This document shows, piece by piece, positions 1 through 5,237 of a DNA stretch of 5,237 nucleotides; position 1 is the first letter of the stretch; each line of letters starts with the position of its first letter. The notes under the pieces were generated by a model that was not told the origin of the DNA, searched no databases, and saw only the letters and a list, made by a program, of their open reading frames with translations. The translations under genes were made by a program, and so were the position numbers. Source of the DNA: an uncultured Bacilli bacterium (lineage in GTDB: Bacteria; Bacillota_I; Bacilli_A; RF39; UBA660); NCBI GenBank assembly GCA_947631135.1, contig CANRKE010000077.1, forward strand, positions 1 through 5,237, in the 5' to 3' direction.

Positions 1-1
1 T

Positions 2-1480
2 TTTACTAAACAGATATCTTTAAAATTTAATATTTTTCTTAATATGATATATGAAATACTAATTGTTATTACTCCATTTATAACAGCACCATATGTTTCA
101 AGAGTATTGCAACCAGAAGGAGTAGGTATTAATAGTTATGTTACATCTCTTTCATCTTATTTTATACTTTTTGCTTCTCTTGGAACAGCAAGCTATGGAA
201 AACGTATAATTGCAAGTTTAAGAAATAATAAAGAAGAATACTCAAAAGCCTTTTGGGAAATTGAGTTAATTTCTATATTTACTACTGGAATTTGTTTGTT
301 TTTATGGATAATTTTGTCATTACTATATACTACTTATACACCTTATATGCTTATTTTAAGTTTTACTATTGTTGCAACTTTGTTTGATGTGAGTTGGTTA
401 TATGGTGGATTAGAAAAATTTCAATATACGGTTTCTGTTAATTCAATATGTAAAATTGTTTCTGTTTTATGTATTTTTTTATTTATAAAAGGAAAAAATG
501 ATGTACTTTTATATACTACTATCTTATCTTTATCAACTTTTATAGGTACAGTGACAATGTGGATATTTTTACCTAAACAAGTTATAAAAACCAAAATAGA
601 ATTTAATTCTATAAAAAAACACTTAAAAGGTACTATAGTTTATTGGATTCCTGCTGTTGCTACAAGTATATATACATTATTAGATAAAGTATTAATTGGA
701 ATAATAACTACTAGTGATGCTGAAAATGGTTATTATGAACAAGCTACAAAAATTATAAACATAATAAAATCTGTATGTTTTGGAGCTATAAATGGTGTTG
801 TAATGTCAAGAGCAAGTTTTTTATTTTCGCAAAATGATAGAAATAAACTTATTGAATTAAGAGATAATACATACCATTTAACAAGTTTCTTATCAGTTGG
901 GGCTTGTTTTGGATTATTGGGAACTGCAAACATTTTTGTTCCTATATTTTTTGGGAATGGATATTCTCCTGTTGTTACATTATTATATATTTTAGCACCT
1001 GTTATTATTATTATATGTATAAGCGGGGCTTTAAATAATATTTATTATATAGCTGGTGGAAATATGAAAAAAGCAACAAAGTTAGTTTTAATAGGCTCTA
1101 CTGTAAATTTAGTTCTTAATATCATATTAATAAATAAGTGGGGTTCTTTTGGAGCTGCTATTTCTACTATTATAGCAGAAAGTGTTGTTACTATATTATT
1201 TGTAAATGGTACGAAGGGATTTATAAAATGGTTAGATATATTTAATTTATTTATAAAAAAAATAATAGCTGGTATATTAATGTTGTGTGTAATATTAGCT
1301 TTTAATAAAATATTTGTTAATATAATAAATAAATATTTTTTATTGATGTTAGAAGTATTATGTGGTACATGTATATATTGTTTGTTATTAATTATATTAA
1401 AAGATGCATCATTTTCAATAGCCAAAAAATTTTTAGTTAATAAAATATTTAAAAGAAATGGGGAAATTATTAATGAGTAA
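2..1480 (+). CDS. wzx: Wzx-type polysaccharide flippase (5'-partial)
   Basis: This is an integral membrane flippase of the polysaccharide biosynthesis family (RfbX/Wzx, MOP superfamily). Such proteins move undecaprenyl-diphosphate-linked repeat units from the inner to the outer face of the cytoplasmic membrane. The N-terminal signature TAPYVSRVLQPEGVG closely matches the family's TTPYxSRVLGxxGIG motif. About fourteen hydrophobic segments can be counted, including a charged one around YTLLDKVLIG, as is usual for the family. The first in-frame ATG is at 44, but it has no Shine-Dalgarno sequence. The frame is open from base 2 to that ATG (14 codons, no stop, no ATG/GTG/TTG), and these codons (KQISLKFNIFLN) resemble the short N-terminal stretch normally found before the first helix. 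The true start is therefore most likely upstream of the window. The 3' end overlaps the next gene by 8 bases. The family call is firm; the transported glycan is unknown. Confidence 0.92.
   Translation, partial: FTKQISLKFNIFLNMIYEILIVITPFITAPYVSRVLQPEGVGINSYVTSLSSYFILFASLGTASYGKRIIASLRNNKEEYSKAFWEIELISIFTTGICLFLWIILSLLYTTYTPYMLILSFTIVATLFDVSWLYGGLEKFQYTVSVNSICKIVSVLCIFLFIKGKNDVLLYTTILSLSTFIGTVTMWIFLPKQVIKTKIEFNSIKKHLKGTIVYWIPAVATSIYTLLDKVLIGIITTSDAENGYYEQATKIINIIKSVCFGAINGVVMSRASFLFSQNDRNKLIELRDNTYHLTSFLSVGACFGLLGTANIFVPIFFGNGYSPVVTLLYILAPVIIIICISGALNNIYYIAGGNMKKATKLVLIGSTVNLVLNIILINKWGSFGAAISTIIAESVVTILFVNGTKGFIKWLDIFNLFIKKIIAGILMLCVILAFNKIFVNIINKYFLLMLEVLCGTCIYCLLLIILKDASFSIAKKFLVNKIFKRNGEIINE
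1460..1465 (+). promoter_or_regulatory. Ribosome binding site that decides the start of the second gene
   Basis: GGGGAA lies 7 bases before the ATG at 1473 and supports that start. The alternative in-frame ATG at 1458 overlaps this motif and has only an A-rich stretch directly in front of it. The site lies inside the last codons of the flippase gene, so ribosomes finishing wzx would be placed close to the next start. Confidence 0.55.
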
Positions 1481-2381
1481 TGTTGCTTTTGCATGTCCTC
1501 TATACGATATGAAAAATCATTTTGAATTAGCATTTAATTTATATAAAAGTAAAGTAGAAAATGAAATACAAAATGATTTTTACTTTATTTTTAGTAATGA
1601 GGAACAAAAAGATAAATTTGAAAAAATTATTAAAGCAGAATTTCCTAATAATGATTTAAAATATATTGTTATTCCAAATGAAATTAATAGATATAAAGCT
1701 AAAGCTGTAAGTAAAAAATTTTATGCTTTAGAAAAATTAATGTATAAATATAAATATATAATATTAACAGATTGTGAATCATTATTTATAAAAAAATGTA
1801 ATTTCGATAATTTAGCAGAAGAAATTTGGAATAATAAAACAATACTTAATGCAAATAAATCACCCAATGTTTATTTTACTATGAGCAAATGTTATAAAAT
1901 TATGGGAATATACAATAATAAAAAATTAAAAAAAGATACTAAAAATTATAAATATAATTTTTGGTTTAATGAAATACAAGTTTATAAATGTGAATATTTA
2001 CCAGATTTTTTTAAATGGTTAGAATTACATAATAAAGATAAAATATATGATACATATGAGTGTTTTGAATATTATGTGTTTTATGCTTATTTGTTATTAG
2101 AAAAAGATATACATATGAATAAATACAATTATGAATCTTGGGGAGGTATAAACGAAGTTTTATATTTATTTCCAATTGAAGAACAAAAAGAAATTATAAA
2201 AAATATGAATTTGCATTGGACTTCATCAAAAGAAGCTATAAATGAAAATACAGTTATGTTATTTCATTTAGATAGATCAAAAGATAAAAATACTTCTTTA
2301 CGTATTACAAAAAAATTAAAACTATATTATTTTTTTCAAAAAATAAAAAATAAAATAAAGGATTTATTAAATTATGATTAA
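1473..2381 (+). CDS. Putative GT-A-like glycosyltransferase, family not recognised
   Basis: This 302-residue soluble protein has no signal peptide or membrane helix and probably acts in the cytoplasm on the lipid-linked glycan. I cannot name its family. The glycosyltransferase idea rests on the segment at residues 80-106: a basic stretch with SKKFYALEKL, then a hydrophobic strand ending in ILTDCESLF. This resembles the layout of GT8-like and other GT-A enzymes, where a K-F-x-x-L helix precedes the strand carrying the metal-binding DxD. Here the motif reads D100-C101-E102. Near the C-terminus, H248-W249 and F-H265-L-D267 are possible further active-site positions. The ATG at 1473 is preferred over 1458 because of the spaced GGGGAA. 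The start overlaps the flippase stop (ATGAGTAA), and the stop overlaps the next gene (ATGATTAA). A line sampled from this gene is about 17% G+C, low even for this window. Position between a flippase and a nucleotide-activation cassette supports a transferase role, but this is inference. Confidence 0.6.
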   Translation: MSNVAFACPLYDMKNHFELAFNLYKSKVENEIQNDFYFIFSNEEQKDKFEKIIKAEFPNNDLKYIVIPNEINRYKAKAVSKKFYALEKLMYKYKYIILTDCESLFIKKCNFDNLAEEIWNNKTILNANKSPNVYFTMSKCYKIMGIYNNKKLKKDTKNYKYNFWFNEIQVYKCEYLPDFFKWLELHNKDKIYDTYECFEYYVFYAYLLLEKDIHMNKYNYESWGGINEVLYLFPIEEQKEIIKNMNLHWTSSKEAINENTVMLFHLDRSKDKNTSLRITKKLKLYYFFQKIKNKIKDLLNYD

Positions 2382-3996
2382 ATTAATTATACCTTCAGCT
2401 CAAATTGTACCAAAAGAACTTCAAAATTTAGGTAAATTACCTGCAATTATATATCCAATAAATGAAAACATAGTATTTAACTATTTATATAAACAATATT
2501 CAAAAAAATGCGATATAGAAATTCTTTGTTATGAAAATGCTGAAAAAGTTCATAAAAAATTAAATAAGTTTGATGATATAAAAATAACAGATATTCCAAC
2601 ATTAGATGATTTGGCTCATACTATATATTATGGTTTAAATCACAATGGTCCAGCTATTATTAATTTTGGTGATACTATTGTTATGGATAACATTTATGAA
2701 GAGCAAAGTGATAGTTTTTATTATGCTACAGATTATGTTTCAGACAAATGGACTTATTTTAATATAAAAAATGGTGAACTTAATAGTATTTATGATAAAA
2801 CAGCATTAAAAAACGATGATTTTAAAAAAAGAAAATTATTTGTAGGTGTATTTTATATATCTGATTCTAAATGTTTAAAAGAATGTTTGGATAAAGTATT
2901 TATGGATAGGAATAATTCTATAACTGCTTTTTATCAAGCACTTGTAATGTATAGTAAAATACATCATCTTAAAGCAATAGAAACCAATAATTGGTTTGAT
3001 ATTGGTCACGCAGATAAATATACAAATACAAATCTTGAAGTAAAAGCAAGAGAATTTAACCACATAGATATTGATAAAAATAGAGGTATTTTAACAAAAT
3101 ACAGTGAAAATAAGGATAAATTTATTGGTGAAATTAAATGGTATTTAAAATTGCCTGCAGATATTGAATATATTAGCCCTAGAATATTTAACTATAATTT
3201 AGAATATAATGAACCATATGTAAGTATGGAATATTATACTTATCATACTGTTCATGAGTTATTTTTAAATAGTGATTTAGAAATTTATCAATGGAAAATG
3301 ATTTTTGAGCGTATTAAATTTATTTATTGTGATATGAAAAGATATAAAGTTAACGACAAAAATATTATACCATCATTAGAAGATATGTATCTCAGAAAAA
3401 CAATTCAAAGATTTGAAAAATTAAAAAAAGATAAAAGATTTCAAAAGTATTTTGATAATCCAATTAAAGTAAATGGAATATATTATAAATCGTTAAATTC
3501 TATTATAGAAATATTAGAAAAAATAATTCCAGAGTTACTTTATGATGTCAAAGAATTTAATATTATACATGGTGATTTATGTTTTTCTAATATGTTAATT
3601 GATAATAATTTTTCATTTATTAAAGTAATAGATCCTCGTGGTAAATTTGGAAGTTTTGATATTTATGGTGATTCGAGATATGAAATGGCAAAATTACTCC
3701 ATAGTGTTGATGGAAAATATGATTATATAATTAAAGATTTATTTGATTTGGAATATAATAATAATACAATAAATTTTTCTATACAAAATAAAGATAGAAA
3801 TTTTGATTTATATCAAGTATTTATGGATGTGTTTAAAAATGAAATAGGTAATGACTTAAAGAAAATTGAATTAATAGAAGCATTATTATTTTTAAGTATG
3901 ATTCCACTTCATAATGAAAACTTTAATCATCAGTTAGTAATGCTTGGAACTGGGTTAGAAATTTTAAATAGAGTAGTAAATATTGAAGAGAAGTAG
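2374..3996 (+). CDS. Fusion: degenerate nucleotidyltransferase-like domain plus APH/choline-kinase-like phosphotransferase
   Basis: This 540-residue cytoplasmic protein has two domains. Residues 1 to about 220 resemble a sugar-phosphate nucleotidyltransferase: an opening LIIPSA strand, PKEL and GKLPAIIYPI, G99-D100-T101 at the usual metal-binding strand, FVGVFYISD at 156-164, and W207-F-D-I-G-H-x-D-K-Y close to the W-x-DIG-T-P-x-x-Y signature. The glycine/arginine-rich nucleotide loop (GxGxR) expected after the first strand is absent. Residues about 225-535 resemble the APH/choline kinase fold: K255 in EIKWYLKLP as a candidate ATP-anchoring lysine, a hinge near M285-E286, the catalytic loop H399-G-D401-x-x-x-x-N406, and metal-binding D420 in IDPRGKFG, followed by FDIYGDSRYEMAKLLHS. 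The kinase motifs are intact. AAAGGA at 2357-2362 is a plausible, slightly distant Shine-Dalgarno. The layout recalls the LicC-LicA cytidylyltransferase/choline-kinase fusions of treponemes, but the weak N-terminal domain argues against equating them. The substrate is unknown. Confidence 0.8.
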   Translation: MIKLIIPSAQIVPKELQNLGKLPAIIYPINENIVFNYLYKQYSKKCDIEILCYENAEKVHKKLNKFDDIKITDIPTLDDLAHTIYYGLNHNGPAIINFGDTIVMDNIYEEQSDSFYYATDYVSDKWTYFNIKNGELNSIYDKTALKNDDFKKRKLFVGVFYISDSKCLKECLDKVFMDRNNSITAFYQALVMYSKIHHLKAIETNNWFDIGHADKYTNTNLEVKAREFNHIDIDKNRGILTKYSENKDKFIGEIKWYLKLPADIEYISPRIFNYNLEYNEPYVSMEYYTYHTVHELFLNSDLEIYQWKMIFERIKFIYCDMKRYKVNDKNIIPSLEDMYLRKTIQRFEKLKKDKRFQKYFDNPIKVNGIYYKSLNSIIEILEKIIPELLYDVKEFNIIHGDLCFSNMLIDNNFSFIKVIDPRGKFGSFDIYGDSRYEMAKLLHSVDGKYDYIIKDLFDLEYNNNTINFSIQNKDRNFDLYQVFMDVFKNEIGNDLKKIELIEALLFLSMIPLHNENFNHQLVMLGTGLEILNRVVNIEEK

Positions 3997-4004
3997 GTGT
4001 TACA

Positions 4005-4403
4005 ATGTTTGAAGATTATTCATTTATTTTTGACATAGATGGAACATTATGTCCAATAAAGAAAAAAGATGAGAAATATGAAGATATAGTTCCATATTCT
4101 AATATGATAGAGAAGCTTCGTTATTATCATGACAATGGAGCAAAAATTGTTTTATATACATCACGTAATATGAATTCATATAATGGAAATATAGGATTAA
4201 TTAATAAAAATACAGCAAAAATTTTATTGGAATGGTTAGAAAAATGGAATATACCTTATGATGAAATTCTATATGGTAAGCCTTGGCCTGGTCATAAAGG
4301 TTTTTATGTTGATGATAGAACAATTAGACCAGATGAGTTTTTAAATTGTAATGTAGAAGAATTAGATAAAATATGTAATAAATCAAAGGAGAAATCTAAA
4401 TAA
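4005..4403 (+). CDS. HAD-family capsule biosynthesis phosphatase, EcbF/BcbF-like
   Basis: This small 132-residue HAD-superfamily phosphohydrolase has all four catalytic motifs visible. Motif I is D10-I-D12-G-T-L (nucleophile D10, acid/base D12). Motif II is T52 or S53 in LYTSRN, motif III is K92 in YGKPWPGHKG, and motif IV is D103-D104 in YVDDRTIRP. No room is left for a cap domain, so it resembles the compact C0 type. Size and motif text match the EcbF/BcbF capsule phosphatase family (TIGR01689, named for E. coli and Pasteurella multocida capsule loci). The role is probably to remove phosphate from an intermediate made by the neighbouring kinase or nucleotidyltransferase; the substrate is not known. 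AGGTG at 3995-3999, five bases before the ATG and overlapping the upstream stop, is a good ribosome binding site. The stop shares one base with the next start (TAATG). Confidence 0.87.
   Translation: MFEDYSFIFDIDGTLCPIKKKDEKYEDIVPYSNMIEKLRYYHDNGAKIVLYTSRNMNSYNGNIGLINKNTAKILLEWLEKWNIPYDEILYGKPWPGHKGFYVDDRTIRPDEFLNCNVEELDKICNKSKEKSK
4385..4392 (+). promoter_or_regulatory. Ribosome binding site that decides the start of the last gene
   Basis: AAAGGAGA is the strongest Shine-Dalgarno match in the window. It lies 10 bases before the ATG at 4403 and 19 bases before the second in-frame ATG at 4412, so the first ATG is the better start. It lies in the final codons of the phosphatase gene. Confidence 0.65.
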
Positions 4404-5131
4404 TGAAAAAAATGACAATAATTATAACAATGGCAGGAATTGGGTCTCGCTTTCGTAAAGCAGGATACGAATGTCCTAAGTATATGATTGAAGCAAAAGG
4501 AAAAACGCTTTTTGAATGGTCTATGGATAGCTTAATTGGATATAATAAATATGTTTCTAAATATATATTTGTGGTTAGAAAAGAAGATAATACAAAAGAA
4601 TTTATTAATGAAAAAATGAGAAAATATAACATTGATAATATTGAAATTGTTGAAATTGATAAATTAACAGATGGACAAGCTACAACATGTATGCTTGCAA
4701 TTCCTTATTGTAATTTACAAGATCCTATTATGATATATAATATTGATACATATGTAGAACCTAATGAAATGCAATTTAAAGATATATTTGGAGACGGACA
4801 TATTCCTTGTTTTCACGCTGATGGAGATCATTGGAGCTTTGTAAAACTTGATGAAAAAGGAAAAGCAATTGAAGTAAGAGAAAAAGAAAGAATTTCAGAT
4901 AATTGTACACTTGGTGCATACTATTTTTCATCAGCAGAATTATATAAGAAATTATATGAAGAATATTATAAAGATGATACAAAAATAGAAAAAAATGAAA
5001 AGTATATAGCTCCATTATATAATTTTATGATTGAAAAAGGTATGTTAGTAACTATATCTATAGTAAATAATAAAAAAGTACATGTTTTAGGAACACCAGA
5101 AGAATTACAAGTCTTTTTAAATGAAAAATAA
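4403..5131 (+). CDS. BcbE-like nucleotidyltransferase-fold capsule protein
   Basis: This 242-residue cytoplasmic protein has the fold of sugar-nucleotidyltransferases and GT-A enzymes. Its N-terminal loop is intact: M10-A-G-I-G-S-R16-F, then Y22-x-C-P25-K26-Y-M and G33-K-T-L-F-E-W. Next come D90-G91-Q92-A93, N113-I-D115 at the metal-binding strand, and E160-K161-E-R-I-S-D-N-C-T-L-G-A-Y-Y-F, which supplies the acidic/lysine pair and the Gly-x-Tyr-x-Phe strand common in such enzymes. Length and the MAGxGSRF / GYxxPK / GKTLFEWS text fit the BcbE-like group of Pasteurella multocida capsule loci, often labelled GT2 although the motif is that of an NTP transferase. The likely reaction is joining a phosphorylated sugar or polyol to an NTP with release of pyrophosphate. 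The base and substrate are not evident. Translation is probably coupled to the phosphatase gene through the one-base overlap. It is the last gene before a likely operon end. Confidence 0.85.
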   Translation: MKKMTIIITMAGIGSRFRKAGYECPKYMIEAKGKTLFEWSMDSLIGYNKYVSKYIFVVRKEDNTKEFINEKMRKYNIDNIEIVEIDKLTDGQATTCMLAIPYCNLQDPIMIYNIDTYVEPNEMQFKDIFGDGHIPCFHADGDHWSFVKLDEKGKAIEVREKERISDNCTLGAYYFSSAELYKKLYEEYYKDDTKIEKNEKYIAPLYNFMIEKGMLVTISIVNNKKVHVLGTPEELQVFLNEK

Positions 5132-5146
5132 ATATATAAATAAAAT

Positions 5147-5168
5147 AAAAAAATAATTATTATTTTTT
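5147..5168 (+). terminator. Possible weak A/T-only terminator hairpin
   Basis: A perfect inverted repeat, AAAAAATAAT-T-ATTATTTTTT (arms 5148-5157 and 5159-5168), lies 16 bases after the last stop codon and ends in six T residues. It contains no G or C, so the stem would be weak. In a genome this AT-rich, A-tract/T-tract repeats also arise by chance. Its position directly after the last gene of a long co-directional run is the main support. It would work in either direction. Confidence 0.35.
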
Positions 5169-5189
5169 AAATAACTTATTAAAAAATTA

Positions 5190-5208
5190 TCATATTTCTT
5201 TCATATTT
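5190..5208. repeat. Short direct repeat TCATATTT, 11-base period
   Basis: TCATATTT occurs at 5190-5197 and again at 5201-5208, about one DNA helical turn apart. It lies upstream of a possible -35 box, where paired regulator half-sites could sit. The units are A/T-rich and short, so chance is a real alternative. Confidence 0.3.
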
Positions 5209-5219
5209 TATTGAAAATT

Positions 5220-5232
5220 ACCACTTTGTGGT
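5220..5232. repeat. Small palindrome ACCAC-TTT-GTGGT at the window end
   Basis: Two perfect 5-base arms (5220-5224 and 5228-5232) flank a TTT spacer. It stands out because it is the only G/C-bearing symmetric element in the 106-base non-coding tail. Its last base is the first base of the TTGACA hexamer. It could be an operator or the edge of a longer element beyond the window. Confidence 0.4.
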
Positions 5233-5237
5233 TGACA
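5232..5237 (+). promoter_or_regulatory. Candidate -35 box (TTGACA), -10 outside window
   Basis: The last six bases are a perfect sigma-70/sigma-A -35 consensus in an otherwise A/T-only spacer, after the end of a gene run. The matching TATAAT would fall about 17 bases beyond the window, so the promoter cannot be confirmed. The overlap with the palindrome suggests possible regulation. Confidence 0.35.

Noticed and set aside
1255..1262. A8 homopolymer in the flippase gene, with T7/A7 tracts elsewhere, as phase-variation switches
   Set aside because: Tracts of 7-8 A or T are expected at this base composition, all frames are intact, and there are no long G/C tracts of the kind that usually drive phase variation.
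1458..1460. Upstream ATG as the start of the second gene
   Set aside because: It lacks a spaced Shine-Dalgarno, while the ATG at 1473 has GGGGAA 7 bases upstream and the natural start MSNVAFACPLYD.
1045..1533. Open frame on the - strand across the flippase 3' end
   Set aside because: It lies entirely antisense to the flippase and the start of the next gene, encodes no recognisable motif, and is expected in such AT-rich sequence where antisense stops are scarce in membrane-protein codons. Other minus-strand frames (733-933, 2875-3063, 4396-4632, 4776-5015) were rejected for the same reason.
2374..3996. Calling this a LicC-LicA choline-activation fusion or an aminoglycoside resistance enzyme
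   Set aside because: The kinase motifs are shared by many APH-fold enzymes; the N-terminal domain lacks the LicC nucleotide loop, and the capsule context does not suggest resistance. The substrate cannot be assigned.
5132..5237. Small RNA, riboswitch, tRNA or CRISPR repeat in the non-coding tail
   Set aside because: The region is almost pure A/T, with no cloverleaf, no regularly spaced repeats and no G/C stem large enough for a structured RNA.

Overview
The window is very AT-rich, clearly above 70% A+T by eye. Every gene is on the + strand, and the start sites have purine-rich Shine-Dalgarno sequences. TGG encodes tryptophan and TGA is not used inside the genes, so the code is the standard bacterial one. 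With a flippase of the Wzx/RfbX type, this best fits a low-GC Firmicute (Clostridia or Bacilli). A low-GC Fusobacterium- or Brachyspira-like source cannot be excluded from sequence alone.

Layout: bases 2-5131 form one tightly packed five-gene run, the 3' part of a capsule or other surface-polysaccharide operon. In order these are: (1) a Wzx-type polysaccharide flippase whose N-terminus lies upstream of the window; (2) a 302-residue protein with GT-A glycosyltransferase-like features but no recognised family; (3) a 540-residue fusion of a degenerate sugar-nucleotidyltransferase-like domain and an aminoglycoside/choline-kinase-like phosphotransferase domain; (4) a 132-residue cap-less HAD phosphatase of the EcbF/BcbF capsule type; (5) a 242-residue nucleotidyltransferase-fold protein of the BcbE type. 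Genes 1/2 and 2/3 overlap by 8 bases in the same ATGANTAA arrangement. Genes 3/4 are 8 bases apart and genes 4/5 share one base, so translational coupling on one transcript is likely. No internal promoter is evident.

Bases 5132-5237 are non-coding and extremely AT-rich. They hold an A/T-only perfect inverted repeat that may be a weak terminator, an 11-bp-spaced direct repeat, and a 5-bp-arm palindrome that runs into a perfect TTGACA hexamer at the window edge. That hexamer is possibly the -35 box of the next transcription unit.

Working model (inference): genes 3-5 form a kinase / phosphatase / nucleotidyltransferase cassette that makes an activated small building block or substituent. Gene 2 may transfer this or another residue to the repeat unit, and Wzx flips the lipid-linked unit across the membrane. 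The chemical identity of the product cannot be read from the sequence. This cassette is the most interesting part of the window.
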